Source: Mesorhizobium sp. ES1-4 (GTDB lineage Bacteria > Pseudomonadota > Alphaproteobacteria > Rhizobiales > Rhizobiaceae). Taken from it: 64,000 nt of DNA. The stretch is taken from positions 62,001-126,000 of the forward strand of contig NZ_JAIUGV010000008.1 of assembly GCF_020164745.1 (NCBI RefSeq). The letters run 5' to 3'. Below are positions 32,842-42,056 of the stretch, in pieces; position 1 is the first letter of the stretch; every line of letters begins with the position of its first letter. The position numbers and the translations under genes are program-made. Under the pieces are notes generated by a model that searched no databases, was not told where the DNA came from, and saw nothing but the letters and a program-made list of their open reading frames with translations.

Positions 32842-33852
32842 ATGAAGGCCGTCCGTACCGACCGGGAACTCGAATGTCCGGGTATTGACGCCGGCTTGCG
32901 GGCGAGGGGCGTCGACCTGGTGACGCTTCCGGACGGCATCCCCGAAGCCGATCTCGCCGATGCGGTCGCCGACGCGGATCTTCTGCTCATGTGCTACACG
33001 CCGATCACGGCGCGGGTGATCGACGCGGCGCCGAGGCTGAAGGGGATCGTCAAATATGGCGTCGGCATCGATGCCATCGACATCCCCGCCGCGATGCGAC
33101 GCGGCATTCCCGTGGTCAACGTGCCCGACTATGCCGAAGAGACCGTCGCCGAAGGTGCCTTCGCTTTGATGATCGCGCTCGCCAAGCGGCTGCCGGCGAT
33201 CACACGGGCAATGTCGCGCGATGGCTGGATCTGGCCCGAGCAAACCTGGCTGGGGCGCGATATAGCAGGGGCCACGCTTGGGCTCGTCGGTTGCGGCAAG
33301 ATCGGCCGCAGCATGGCCCGCATGGCAGGCCAGGGATTTCGCGCGCGCGTCCTTGGCTTTGACCCCGGTGTGGATGCCGCGGCGATGCACGCCTCCGGCA
33401 TCGAGAAAGCCGGCGACCTCCATGCCATGTTGCGTGCCTGTGATTTCGTTTCCATCCATTGCGTGTTGAACGACAGGACACGCGGGCTGATCGGCGAGGC
33501 GGAGCTCGCTTGCCTCAAGCCTTCCGCGATCATCGTCAATGTCTCACGCGGCGCGCTGATAGATGAGGCTGCGCTCGTCGCGGCGATCGTGGCCGGGCGC
33601 ATCGGTGGCGCCGGGCTCGATGTCTATTCGGTGGAGCCGCTGGCAAAGTCGGGCCATCCGATGAGCGAGCTGTTCGGTCGCGACAATGTGATCCTTCTTC
33701 CGCATCTCACTTTCTTCACGCGTGAGGCGATGCACCGGCTTGAGGACGATACGCTCGCGCGCTGTTTCGAGATACTCGAGGGCCGCCCGGTGACCATCCG
33801 CTCGCATGATCCGCGATTGCGGGCACAGACGGCAGGCATTGCGTTCCGCTGA
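32842..33852 (+). CDS. NAD-dependent D-2-hydroxyacid dehydrogenase family protein in the phosphonate operon
   Basis: Starts 2 bases after the pbfA stop, so it is translationally coupled to it. The 336-aa protein has NAD motif GCGKIG at 150-155 and an intact triad Arg236 (SRGAL), Glu265 (SVEPL) and His288 (LPHLT). It belongs to the CtBP/phosphoglycerate-dehydrogenase-like group. No known step of 2-aminoethylphosphonate breakdown needs such an enzyme, so it may handle a 2-oxo or 2-hydroxy phosphonate or a side product. It does not look like phosphite dehydrogenase: the Lys of that enzyme's ALKGF motif is absent. Substrate unknown. Confidence 0.8.
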   Translation: MKAVRTDRELECPGIDAGLRARGVDLVTLPDGIPEADLADAVADADLLLMCYTPITARVIDAAPRLKGIVKYGVGIDAIDIPAAMRRGIPVVNVPDYAEETVAEGAFALMIALAKRLPAITRAMSRDGWIWPEQTWLGRDIAGATLGLVGCGKIGRSMARMAGQGFRARVLGFDPGVDAAAMHASGIEKAGDLHAMLRACDFVSIHCVLNDRTRGLIGEAELACLKPSAIIVNVSRGALIDEAALVAAIVAGRIGGAGLDVYSVEPLAKSGHPMSELFGRDNVILLPHLTFFTREAMHRLEDDTLARCFEILEGRPVTIRSHDPRLRAQTAGIAFR

Positions 33853-33959
33853 TAACCAATATTCTTCAAGCGGATAGCCGGCCTGCGTTCTGCCACGGCC
33901 GCGTCCACGACATGGATGCGACAGTTCCATGACAAATATCAGAGGAAGTTTGGCTCTCA

Positions 33960-33978
33960 TAAAATAAATAGATTTTAC
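33960..33978 (+). promoter_or_regulatory. Candidate shared phosphonate operator upstream of aepX
   Basis: In the 255-base gap before the transporter operon, TAAAAT-AAATAG-ATTTTA (33960-33977) is a perfect six-base inverted repeat, and GATTTTAC (33971-33978) followed by TTATCGATCG matches the GATTTTAC...ATCG string upstream of phnW. This suggests that the transporter has its own promoter controlled by the same regulator. Confidence 0.45.
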
Positions 33979-34107
33979 TTATCGATCGCCGATCCCCAGA
34001 GTTGTCACAACGACGACATCCAACCGGCTCAACGTCCGTCAGAGATCCAAGGCCGGTTGGTCCTAGTGCATCGCAGAATGTGCCTTCAATCAAAAGGGGA
34101 ACTCGTT

Positions 34108-35139
34108 ATGAAATCGCGAACTGCAACCATTGCCATGACTTTTGCCGCATCGCTGCTGGCCTCGTCGGCTCTTATCGGACCGGCGCTCGCCGACGGCGTC
34201 GTCACCATATATTCCGCCGATGGCCTCCATGACGGCAACGGCAGCTGGTACGAGACCGAATTCGCCGCCTTCACCAAGGCCACGGGCATCACCGTTCAGT
34301 ATATCGAGGCAGGCTCGGGCGGCGTCGTCGAGCGCGTCGCGAAGGAGAAGTCGAACCCGCAGGCCGACGTGCTGGTGACCTTGCCGCCTTTCATCCAGCG
34401 CGCCGCCGCGGACGGCCTGCTGCAGGACTACAAGCCGGAGGCCGCGTCCCAGATTGACGGCGGCACCGACAAGTACCGGCCGCTGGTCAACAACTACATG
34501 AACTTCATCTACAATAGCCAGGTGCTGTCGGAAGCACCTAAGACCTACGACGACCTGCTCGATCCGAAGTTCAAGGGCAAGATCCAGTATTCGACGCCCG
34601 GCCAGGCCGGCGACGGCACTGCCGTGATGCTGCAGATCATTCATGCTTTCGGCGGCGAGGATGCGGGCTTCGCCTTCATGAAGAAGCTGCAGGACAACAA
34701 TGTCGGCCCGTCCGCCTCGACCGGCAAGCTGACCGCTCTGGTCAACAAGGGTGAACTGCATGTCGCCAATGGCGATCTGCAGATGAACATGTCGCAGATG
34801 GCCGACAACCCGAACATCAAGGTGTTCTGGCCGGCGGGACCCGACGGCACCCGCTCCACCTTCGCGCTGCCTTATGAAATCGGTCTGGTCACCGGTGCGC
34901 CCAATGGCGACAATGGCAAGAAGCTGATCGACTTCCTGCTGTCCAAGGAAGCCCAGTCGACCGTAAGCTCGATTGCCATCGGTATGCCCGCCCGCAAGGA
35001 CGTGACGCCGTCCGACGCCAATTTCGCCAAGTTGCAGGCGGCGATGAAGGGCCTGACCATCTGGTCGCCGAACTGGGACGACGCGCTGGCCAAGCTTCCC
35101 GCCTACGTCAAGAAGTGGAACGAAGCGACCGGAAGTTGA
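34108..35139 (+). CDS. phnS: 2-aminoethylphosphonate ABC transporter binding protein
   Basis: Also called AepX-type. The start at 34108 follows AGGGGA. The 343-aa protein has a clear signal peptide (residues 1-29, cut near ALADG) and is an extracellular iron(III)/2-aminoethylphosphonate-type family 1 binding protein ([15 protein letters not shown] at the mature N-terminus). The GSGG loop near 71-74 fits phosphonate-group binding. It heads a four-gene importer set next to the catabolic genes. An iron-binding homologue is unlikely because the paired Tyr ligands of iron binders are not obvious. Confidence 0.85.
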   Translation: MKSRTATIAMTFAASLLASSALIGPALADGVVTIYSADGLHDGNGSWYETEFAAFTKATGITVQYIEAGSGGVVERVAKEKSNPQADVLVTLPPFIQRAAADGLLQDYKPEAASQIDGGTDKYRPLVNNYMNFIYNSQVLSEAPKTYDDLLDPKFKGKIQYSTPGQAGDGTAVMLQIIHAFGGEDAGFAFMKKLQDNNVGPSASTGKLTALVNKGELHVANGDLQMNMSQMADNPNIKVFWPAGPDGTRSTFALPYEIGLVTGAPNGDNGKKLIDFLLSKEAQSTVSSIAIGMPARKDVTPSDANFAKLQAAMKGLTIWSPNWDDALAKLPAYVKKWNEATGS

Positions 35140-35171
35140 TCCCCAAGGGACAGGATCCGGAGGACAACGCC

Positions 35172-36317
35172 ATGTCGGCCGTCACCTTCACGGGTAACAG
35201 TGTCATGGATATCGACGCCGCGAAGGTTCGCGGCGCCGGTTCCAACGTCTACTTCGACAAGGTCAGCGTCGCGTATGGCACGCATGTCGTCCTGCACCCG
35301 CTGACGCTCGATATCGCTCCTGGCGAAATCCTGGCGATGATCGGCCCCTCAGGTTCGGGCAAGACCACCGCCTTGCGGGCGGTGGCCGGTTTCGTGCGGC
35401 CGGCGAGCGGCCGCATCCGCATCGGTGCCACCGACGTCACCGACCTGCCGCCTTACGAGCGCGGTCTCGGCATGGTGGTGCAGAACTACGCGTTGTTCCC
35501 GCATATGAGGGTCGAGGACAACGTCGCCTTTGGCCTGCGGGCACAAGGCGCCGACAAGCCGCTGATCGGCGAACGGGTGAAAGATGCGCTCGCCACCGTC
35601 GGCATGGCGACGTTTGCCCGGCGGTATCCTCGCGAGCTTTCGGGCGGCCAGCAGCAGCGCGTCGCGATTGCGCGGGCGCTTGCCGTGCGGCCCCGCGTGC
35701 TCCTGCTCGACGAGCCGCTTTCGGCGCTCGACGCGCAGATCCGCCGCAACATGGTCGAGGAGATCGCCCGGCTGCATCGCAGCCTGCCGGGCCTGACCAT
35801 CCTCTATGTCACCCATGACCAGACCGAAGCACTGACGCTTGCCGACAAGATCGCCATCATGCGCGACGGCAGGGTCTGTTCTCACGGACCGACGACGGAA
35901 CTCTACCGCCGTCCGCCAAACCGCTTCACCGCCGAGTTCCTCGGCCGCGCCAATCTTCTGCCGGTGACGGTCGTCGAGGGGGCCGGGCCGAAGGGCTTCG
36001 CCACGGCTAGGCATGGCGACGTCGTGCTTACCGGGGCCGGCCGCGACGAGAGGGCCGGCGACAAGAGCCTGCTCTGCATCAGGCCGCAGCATCTGAGCCT
36101 GACAGCGGACAGCGAGCACACCAACCGCATCGTCGGCACGCTCAGGGAAGTGCACTGGCAGGGTGAACTCACGCATCTGGTGCTCGATGTCGGCGGCACG
36201 CCGGTGCGCGTCTCGGCAACGAAACTGCCCACGGCGTTGCCGGAACCCGGCGCCAGGGTGCCGCTGTTCTTCGCGCCGACCGACACCTCGCTTCTTCCGG
36301 AAGACGCCGGTGTCTGA
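35172..36317 (+). CDS. phnT: 2-aminoethylphosphonate ABC transporter ATPase
   Basis: The start at 35172 has GGAGG upstream. The 381-aa ATPase carries Walker A GPSGSGKTT (about 57-65), signature LSGGQQQR (about 155-162), Walker B VLLLDEPLSALD (about 176-187) and a C-terminal TOBE-type regulatory domain from about 265 that ends LLPEDAGV. It is of the iron/putrescine/phosphonate class. Its 3' end overlaps the GTG of the next gene by eight bases. Confidence 0.87.
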   Translation: MSAVTFTGNSVMDIDAAKVRGAGSNVYFDKVSVAYGTHVVLHPLTLDIAPGEILAMIGPSGSGKTTALRAVAGFVRPASGRIRIGATDVTDLPPYERGLGMVVQNYALFPHMRVEDNVAFGLRAQGADKPLIGERVKDALATVGMATFARRYPRELSGGQQQRVAIARALAVRPRVLLLDEPLSALDAQIRRNMVEEIARLHRSLPGLTILYVTHDQTEALTLADKIAIMRDGRVCSHGPTTELYRRPPNRFTAEFLGRANLLPVTVVEGAGPKGFATARHGDVVLTGAGRDERAGDKSLLCIRPQHLSLTADSEHTNRIVGTLREVHWQGELTHLVLDVGGTPVRVSATKLPTALPEPGARVPLFFAPTDTSLLPEDAGV

Positions 36318-37170
36318 AGCGCTTGCCATTGGTGCGCCGACAGTCAGGAAGCGAGAGCCGGGCCGACTGTGGATCGTGCCGCCGGCGGCCCTGCTGGCGC
36401 TGCTGTTCTTCTATCCGCTGGCGCTGATCGCTCGGCAAGCCTTCCTTGACGACAGCGGCGTCGCCAATGTCGCCGAGATCATCCGCGTCCTCAATTCGCG
36501 TTTCTTCCTCAACGCGCTGGTCAACACGGTGACGATCTCGGTCGCGGCAACCGCCGGATGCCTGATCGTCGGCCTCGTGCTGGCGCTGATCCTTGCCTTC
36601 GTGCCGTTCCCCGGCAGCGGTTTCATCGCCAGGCTGATCGACACTTTCATCGCCCTGCCGACCTTCCTGGTGACGCTGGCTTTCACCTTCCTCTACGGTT
36701 CCGCCGGCATGCTCAACTCCGGACTGATGGAGGCCTTTTCGCTGCCGCTGCCGCCTGTCGATTTCCTCTATTCGACCTGGGGCGTGGTTCTGGCCGAGGT
36801 TACCGTCTACACGCCCTTCATCCTGCGGCCGCTGCTCGCCGCCTTTTCGCTGGTCGATCGGGGCCAGATCGAAACCGCAAGCGTGCTTGGCGCCCGGCCG
36901 TTCCGCATCGTCCGCCAGGTCATCCTGCCTGCCGCCGTTCCCGCGATGATCGCCGGCGGGAGCCTGTGCCTGCTGCTCACCGTCAACGAATTCGGCATCG
37001 TGCTGTTCATCGGCGCCAAGGGCGTCATCACGCTGCCGCTGCTGATCTACGGCAAGGCGATCCAGGAATCGGCCTATCAGGTCGCCTGCATCATCGCGGT
37101 GGTCAACATCGCGCTCTCGCTCGGTCTGTTCGGTCTGTACCGGTTCGCCGCCGGCCGGTTGGGAGCCTAG
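36310..37170 (+). CDS. phnU: 2-aminoethylphosphonate ABC transporter permease 1
   Basis: The most likely start is GTG at 36310, inside the end of phnT, with GGAAG upstream; a much longer frame exists but reads through phnT codons. The 286-aa protein has about six membrane segments, the first near residues 23-43, and an EAA loop with ETASVLGARPFRIVRQVILP (about 187-206). It forms a heterodimeric channel with PhnV. Confidence 0.83.
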   Translation: MSEALAIGAPTVRKREPGRLWIVPPAALLALLFFYPLALIARQAFLDDSGVANVAEIIRVLNSRFFLNALVNTVTISVAATAGCLIVGLVLALILAFVPFPGSGFIARLIDTFIALPTFLVTLAFTFLYGSAGMLNSGLMEAFSLPLPPVDFLYSTWGVVLAEVTVYTPFILRPLLAAFSLVDRGQIETASVLGARPFRIVRQVILPAAVPAMIAGGSLCLLLTVNEFGIVLFIGAKGVITLPLLIYGKAIQESAYQVACIIAVVNIALSLGLFGLYRFAAGRLGA

Positions 37171-37172
37171 CC

Positions 37173-37970
37173 GTGCTGGTCTGGTCGCGCCCTGGTCGCA
37201 TCGTGCTGTGGATGCTCTTCGCGCTGATCTTCGGCGTGCTGTTCCTGGCGCCGCTGGCGGTCATCCTTCTGTCCAGCCTCGCAGACCAGTGGAATGGCGT
37301 GCTGCCCAGGGGGCTGACGACAGCGCATTACGCCGACGTCGCTAGGGGCGCAGCATGGAATTCGGTCAAGGCGAGCCTCATCACCGGATTCGCGGCAAGC
37401 GCATTGGCGCTGGTCAGCGGCACCTGGGCGGCATTGTCGCTTCGTCTTCAAGGGCCTGCATTGAAGCGGCTGCTCGGCCTGCTGTTCTTCATCCCCAGCG
37501 CGGTGCCTTCGGTATCCGTCGGCCTCGGGCTACTGGTCGCGTTCAGCCATCCGCCGCTGCTGCTCAACGGCACAATCGCAATCGTCATGATCTCGCATTT
37601 CGTGCTGATCTCGGCTTTCACCTTCGGCAATGTCTCGGCCGGGTTGGCACGGCTGTCGCCCGACTTCGAACAGGTCGCGTCAAGCCTTGGCGCGCGGCCA
37701 GCCTACCGGCTCTGGCACGTCACGCTGCCCTTGCTTGCACCTTACCTGGTCGCCGCCTTCGGCTTGAGCTTCGCGCTCTCCATGGGTGAACTCGGCGCGA
37801 CCGTGATGGTCTATCCGCCGGGCTGGGTGACGCTGCCGGTGTCGATTTTCTCCCTGACCGATCGCGGCGACATCTTTGCAGGAGCCGCACTAACCATGAT
37901 CCTGGTGGCGGCGACGCTGATCCTGCTGCTCGGGCTCGAACGTGTCACCAAGCGCGCCACCGGCGCATAA
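37173..37970 (+). CDS. phnV: 2-aminoethylphosphonate ABC transporter permease 2
   Basis: Starts with GTG at 37173, two bases after the phnU stop, with GGGAG upstream. The 265-aa permease has about six membrane segments and the EAA loop QVASSLGARPAYRLWHVTLP (about 170-189). Ends 11 bases from the convergent MaoC gene; the short gap leaves little room for a separate terminator. It completes the phnSTUV importer. Confidence 0.83.
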   Translation: MLVWSRPGRIVLWMLFALIFGVLFLAPLAVILLSSLADQWNGVLPRGLTTAHYADVARGAAWNSVKASLITGFAASALALVSGTWAALSLRLQGPALKRLLGLLFFIPSAVPSVSVGLGLLVAFSHPPLLLNGTIAIVMISHFVLISAFTFGNVSAGLARLSPDFEQVASSLGARPAYRLWHVTLPLLAPYLVAAFGLSFALSMGELGATVMVYPPGWVTLPVSIFSLTDRGDIFAGAALTMILVAATLILLLGLERVTKRATGA

Positions 37971-37981
37971 CGGACACTGCC

Positions 37982-38428
37982 TCAGACCGGCTTGCGTTCG
38001 ACGATGTAGATATGGTCGGCAGCCAGCACAACCTCGCCACGCTGGTTGATCACCTCGCAGCGCTCGATCACCCGCCCTGAACCCGGTCGCTTCGGGTCGT
38101 CCTCCTTGGCGGCGATGGTGGTGCGTGTGCGGATCGTGTCGCCGATGAACACCGGCTTGATGAAGCGCAGCCGGTCATAGCCATAGGAGAAGGCGACGGG
38201 GTTCACCACGCTCGCCGTGAGCCCGATGCCGACCGAGAACACCAGCGTGCCATGCGCGATGCGCTGGCCGAACGGCGTCGTCTTCATGTACTCGGCGTCC
38301 ATGTGGTGCGGGAAGAAGTCGCCGGTGTGGCCGGCATGCACGATGAAGTCGGTTTCGGTAATGGTGCGGCCGCTGGTCAGCCGCGTCGAGCCGATCTCGT
38401 AGTCGTCGAAATAGGTGATCTGTTCCAT
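37982..38428 (-). CDS. MaoC-type hydratase/dehydratase, paralogue A
   Basis: A 148-aa single hot-dog-fold protein. The (R)-hydratase motif D-x-x-P-x-H is seen as Asp37 and His42 (GDFFPHH), so it is probably an active hydratase/dehydratase, normally on a CoA thioester or similar activated acid. It shares FSYGYD(R/K)[13 protein letters not shown] almost letter for letter with the larger MaoC protein at 54171-54722. The start overlaps the stop of the Gfo/Idh gene by one base. Why a sugar-uptake operon ends in a CoA-type enzyme is not explained by known sugar pathways. Confidence 0.82.
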   Translation of the reverse strand: MEQITYFDDYEIGSTRLTSGRTITETDFIVHAGHTGDFFPHHMDAEYMKTTPFGQRIAHGTLVFSVGIGLTASVVNPVAFSYGYDRLRFIKPVFIGDTIRTRTTIAAKEDDPKRPGSGRVIERCEVINQRGEVVLAADHIYIVERKPV

Positions 38429-39504
38429 CAGGGTCTTTCCGGGATCGGCGTCGCCGGCGCCGCGCTCGATTTGTAGGCGGCTTCCACCAGCGCCATCGTG
38501 TTCCAGGCATCCTCGACCGAGCTGACGAGCTCGTCGTCTTCACCAGATGCAAAGCGCTGGACATTGGACATGCGCCCGACGAAGGCGTCCGGAAACCATT
38601 CACCGTCTAAAGGCACCGCAATCCAATCAGTCCCGCCTTTCGGATAGATCTCCAGGATGTCCGGTTCACCTTTGGGGTAGTCGAGGTTGAGACCGAGCTT
38701 TAGGTACGCGGCACCCTCGGTGCCGCAGATACGGAATTCGCAGGCCTGGTGCCGGCGGCCGAATTTATGGTCGTGGTTGATCGACAGCGCGCAGCGCACG
38801 GTGTCGCCATAGTCGAGAATGGCGCTGGTGCGCGTCTGCGCCACCTTGTGGTTGGGATGCCCGAGTGTCTTGGCATGCACCCCTTTGGGATCGCCGAGCA
38901 ATTGCCTTATCAGGTCGAGATAATGGATCGAATGCATGGCGATCTCGACACGCGGCGCCTTGAGCAGGAATTCCCACAGTTGCCACGGCGTCGCCAGCGC
39001 CAGCCAGGCATCGAAATCGACGACCTCGCCGAGCCAGCCCCTGGCGACGGCGTCCTTGAGCGCCAGCATCATCGGCGCGAAGCGCAACTGGAAATTCACG
39101 GCTGCATTGAGTTTCTTGGCACGGCAGATTTCGAGGATTTCGGTTGCCTCGCCGAGATAGTTGCCCATCGGCTTCTGGATCAGTGCGAACGCATCGTCGG
39201 GCAGAGCCTTCAAGATCTCGGCGTGCCGCCCCGGTGGCGTTGCCAGATCGAAGATCGCGTCCTTGACGCCAGCGGCTTCTTCCACCGAGCGGAACGCCGT
39301 CACGCCCCATTTGTCGGCCAGGGCCCGCGCCTTAGCCTGGTCCGGATCGTAGAGGCCCGCGATCGGAAATCCCGCCTTGCGGTAGGCAGGAAAATGCGCG
39401 TCGCCGACGATCGAGCCGGCGCCGAAGGTGACGATCGGCCGGGGGATCGAGGGTTTCGGCCAGGTTTGAACGAGCGAGGCAGGGTCGAAACCGGCCTCAG
39501 TCAT
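38428..39504 (-). CDS. Gfo/Idh/MocA-family NAD(P)-dependent sugar oxidoreductase
   Basis: The start at 39504 ([10 protein letters not shown]) has GAGG upstream. The 358-aa protein has a Rossmann motif [15 protein letters not shown] near 27-41 and the catalytic Lys111 in LIQKPMG, where the usual Glu of EKP is Gln. It probably oxidises or reduces a sugar or cyclitol at one carbon. It overlaps the mutarotase gene by eight bases and the MaoC gene by one base, so the three are translationally coupled. Confidence 0.82.
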   Translation of the reverse strand: MTEAGFDPASLVQTWPKPSIPRPIVTFGAGSIVGDAHFPAYRKAGFPIAGLYDPDQAKARALADKWGVTAFRSVEEAAGVKDAIFDLATPPGRHAEILKALPDDAFALIQKPMGNYLGEATEILEICRAKKLNAAVNFQLRFAPMMLALKDAVARGWLGEVVDFDAWLALATPWQLWEFLLKAPRVEIAMHSIHYLDLIRQLLGDPKGVHAKTLGHPNHKVAQTRTSAILDYGDTVRCALSINHDHKFGRRHQACEFRICGTEGAAYLKLGLNLDYPKGEPDILEIYPKGGTDWIAVPLDGEWFPDAFVGRMSNVQRFASGEDDELVSSVEDAWNTMALVEAAYKSSAAPATPIPERP

Positions 39505-39826
39505 GATGGAAGACCTCGTCCATCGAAGCCCACCACTCACCATCCTTTCGGCTCGCCAAGGGCTCCTGGCAGGGCATGCAGACAGACCACCATTCCTGCG
39601 TCTTCGGGTCGGCCGCCATCTTGGCCATGTCGGCCGCGTAGTCGGTGCCGTGATACTCGAAATAGGAAAACAGCAGGTTCTCCGGCCGCTTCAGGTAGAT
39701 GGAGTAGTTCTTGATGTTGCAGGCCGAGATCGTGGCCAGCACGTCGGGCCAGACGGCGGCGTGGAGGCGGACATACTCCTCGACCTTCTCCGGCTTCAGC
39801 CCCAGAATCATTCCCATCCGCTGCAT
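39497..39826 (-). CDS. L-rhamnose-mutarotase-family protein
   Basis: A 109-aa protein of the RhaM family, with the typical LKPEKVEEYVRLHAAVWPDV at about 9-28 (His and Trp conserved) and NYSIYLKRPENLLFSYFEY at about 40-58. Such dimeric enzymes interconvert sugar anomers before a dehydrogenase or isomerase acts. The start at 39826 follows the enolase-family gene stop by two bases. The sugar is not necessarily rhamnose; fucose-type mutarotases share the fold. Confidence 0.85.
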   Translation of the reverse strand: MQRMGMILGLKPEKVEEYVRLHAAVWPDVLATISACNIKNYSIYLKRPENLLFSYFEYHGTDYAADMAKMAADPKTQEWWSVCMPCQEPLASRKDGEWWASMDEVFHHD

Positions 39827-39827
39827 G

Positions 39828-40949
39828 TCAGTTCCCCTGTTTGGTGATCGCCGTGGTGAATTCGGCGATGCTCATGGCCTTGACCGCGTCCCAATCCCAG
39901 TCGATGCCGATACCCGGCTCGTCGGGCGCCAGCGCATGCCCATCCTCGATGCGCATATGCCTGCCGGTCAACTGGTCGAGTTGCGGAATGTACTCGACAT
40001 ATCGGCCGTTCTGAACAGCACAGGTCAGGCTGACATGCAGTTCCATCAGGAAATGCGGGCAGACCGGAATGTCGAAGGCCTCCGCCGCATGGGCGATCTT
40101 GAGCCAGGGGGTTATGCCGCCGATGCGGCCGACATCGACCTGCACGATCGAGCAGGCTCCTTTCTGCATGTATTCGCGGAAATGGCGCATCGAATAGAGC
40201 GACTCGCCGATGGCGATCGGCGTCGGCGTCGAATTCGACAACCTGATATGCCCGTCTATGTCGTCGGCCGGCAGCGGCTCCTCGATCCAGGCGAGGTCGA
40301 GTTCGCGCAACCTCGCCGCACGCCGGATCGCCTCGTCGACGGAGAATCCCTGATTGGCGTCGGTCATGATCTCATAGCCGTCGCCGACGGCCTTGCGCAC
40401 CGCCGACAGTCGCGCAAGGTCCTCCGATCCATGCGGCCTGCCGATCTTGACCTTCGAGCCGCGAAACCCCTTGGCCTTGGCGGCCAGCGCATCGTCGACC
40501 AGCGCTGCCGTCTCGATATGCAGCCAGCCGCCTTCGGTCGTGTAGAGCGGGCAGCGGTCCTTGGCGCCGCCGGCAAGTTTCCATAGCGGCAGGTTCTGTT
40601 TTTTAGCCCGGAGATCCCAAAGTGCCGTGTCGACCGCCGCGATGGCGATGGCCGTGATCGCGCCGATCGTGGTGGCGTGCGTGGCGAACTCGAGGTCGTG
40701 CCAGATTGCCTCGATCATGTCCGGATCGCGGCCGATCAGGCGCGGCGCCAGATGATCGGACAAGAGCCGCATCACCGACGAACCGCCGGTGCCGATCGTG
40801 TAGCTGTAACCGGTTCCGACCGCGCCGTCGGAATCGGTGATGGTGACGATCGGGGTTTCCTGGCTGACGAAGCTCTGGATCGCGTCGGTGCGCTTGACCT
40901 TGGGCACAAGGTCCACCATCCGCAATTCTATCTTTTCGATCTTGGCCAT
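39828..40949 (-). CDS. Mandelate-racemase-subgroup enolase-superfamily enzyme
   Basis: A 373-aa enzyme with the acid-base and metal residues of the mandelate racemase subgroup: Lys166/Lys168 (SKVKIG), metal ligands Asp197, Glu223 and Glu249, and the Asp272/His299 dyad (VDVGR; CPHF). The usual role in such operons is dehydration of a sugar acid to a 2-keto-3-deoxy acid. A GGAG is 8 bases before the ATG. With the mutarotase, oxidoreductase and the lactonase at 46299 it fits a non-phosphorylating sugar-acid pathway. Confidence 0.85.
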   Translation of the reverse strand: MAKIEKIELRMVDLVPKVKRTDAIQSFVSQETPIVTITDSDGAVGTGYSYTIGTGGSSVMRLLSDHLAPRLIGRDPDMIEAIWHDLEFATHATTIGAITAIAIAAVDTALWDLRAKKQNLPLWKLAGGAKDRCPLYTTEGGWLHIETAALVDDALAAKAKGFRGSKVKIGRPHGSEDLARLSAVRKAVGDGYEIMTDANQGFSVDEAIRRAARLRELDLAWIEEPLPADDIDGHIRLSNSTPTPIAIGESLYSMRHFREYMQKGACSIVQVDVGRIGGITPWLKIAHAAEAFDIPVCPHFLMELHVSLTCAVQNGRYVEYIPQLDQLTGRHMRIEDGHALAPDEPGIGIDWDWDAVKAMSIAEFTTAITKQGN

Positions 40950-40954
40950 GTCGG

Positions 40955-42052
40955 TCAGCTCCGCAATGTCTTTCCGGTCTCGGTGGCAAACAGATGCGCC
41001 TGCGACAGGTCCAGGCTCATGGCGACGCGCTCCCCGGACCGCAGCGGGCGGGGGTTCAGCATGCGCGAGACCCAGTCGCTGCCGTTGAACTCGACGAACA
41101 CCAAAGTCTCGTTGCCGAGCGGTTCGGTGACGGTGATCGGCAGTTCGATCTGGTGCACCTCGGCGGCACCGCCGGAGCTGATGCCATGGCCGGTCGGATA
41201 GATGTCGTCCGGCCGCAGCCCGAACACGACCTTGTCGCTGGCGGCGACATTGGCCTTGAACTGGCCGGGCAAAGGCAGCTTGGCGCCGCTGGTGAAAACC
41301 AGCTGGCCGTCGTCGATCACCGCCTCGTGCAGGTTCATCGGCGGCGAGCCGATGAACCCTGCAACGAAGCGCGTCGCCGGCCGCCGGAAGACTTCGTCCG
41401 GCGTGCCGACCTGTTCGATATGGCCGTCGCGCATGATGACGATGCGGTCGGCGAGCGTCATCGCCTCGACCTGGTCGTGGGTGACGTAGATCACCGTCGA
41501 GCGCACCTTGGCATGCAGCTTCTTGATCTCGGTGCGCATCTGCGTGCGCAGCTTGGCATCGAGATTGGAAAGCGGTTCGTCGAACAGGAAGACATCGGGA
41601 TCGCGCACGATGGCACGGCCCATGGCGACACGCTGGCGTTGCCCGCCGGACAATTGCGACGGCCGACGGTCGAGCAGCGTGTCGAGGCCGAGGATGGCCG
41701 AGGCCTCGGCGACGCGGCGATCCATGTCCTCCTTGGCTGCGCCCGCGATCTTCAGGGAGAAGCCGAGATTTTCGCGCACCGTCATGTGAGGGTAGAGCGC
41801 ATAGGACTGGAAAACCATCGAGATGTTGCGCGAGCGCGGCGGCAAATCGTTGACGACGTGCCCGCCAATCTCGATCGAACCGGCGCTGATCTCCTCCAGC
41901 CCGGCGATCATGCGCAACGTGGTCGACTTGCCGCAGCCGGATGGCCCGACCAGCGCGATGAATTCGCGGTCGGCGATGTCGAGGCCGATGCCATGCACGA
42001 TCTCGATGTTGCCGTAGCGCTTGGTCAGCTTTTTGAGGGAAACCGTTGCCAT
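40955..42052 (-). CDS. Sugar ABC transporter ATPase (MalK/UgpC type)
   Basis: The 365-aa ATPase has Walker A GPSGCGKST (about 37-45), LSGGQRQR (about 134-141), Walker B VFLFDEPLSNLD (about 154-165) and a C-terminal OB-fold regulatory part from about 235. This is the form that serves MalFG-type importers. It lies 4 bases after the upstream permease gene and 5 bases before the enolase-family gene, in the middle of the operon. Confidence 0.88.
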   Translation of the reverse strand: MATVSLKKLTKRYGNIEIVHGIGLDIADREFIALVGPSGCGKSTTLRMIAGLEEISAGSIEIGGHVVNDLPPRSRNISMVFQSYALYPHMTVRENLGFSLKIAGAAKEDMDRRVAEASAILGLDTLLDRRPSQLSGGQRQRVAMGRAIVRDPDVFLFDEPLSNLDAKLRTQMRTEIKKLHAKVRSTVIYVTHDQVEAMTLADRIVIMRDGHIEQVGTPDEVFRRPATRFVAGFIGSPPMNLHEAVIDDGQLVFTSGAKLPLPGQFKANVAASDKVVFGLRPDDIYPTGHGISSGGAAEVHQIELPITVTEPLGNETLVFVEFNGSDWVSRMLNPRPLRSGERVAMSLDLSQAHLFATETGKTLRS

Positions 42053-42056
42053 GGGA

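Noticed and set aside
32842..33852. Phosphite dehydrogenase (PtxD) in the phosphonate operon
   Set aside because: Length (336 aa) and family match, but the ALKGF Lys of PtxD is not present (VKYGVGID here), and PtxD-type flanking genes are absent.
34108..35139. Iron(III)-binding periplasmic protein
   Set aside because: The fold is shared, but location behind phosphonate genes and lack of an obvious paired-Tyr iron site favour 2-aminoethylphosphonate binding.
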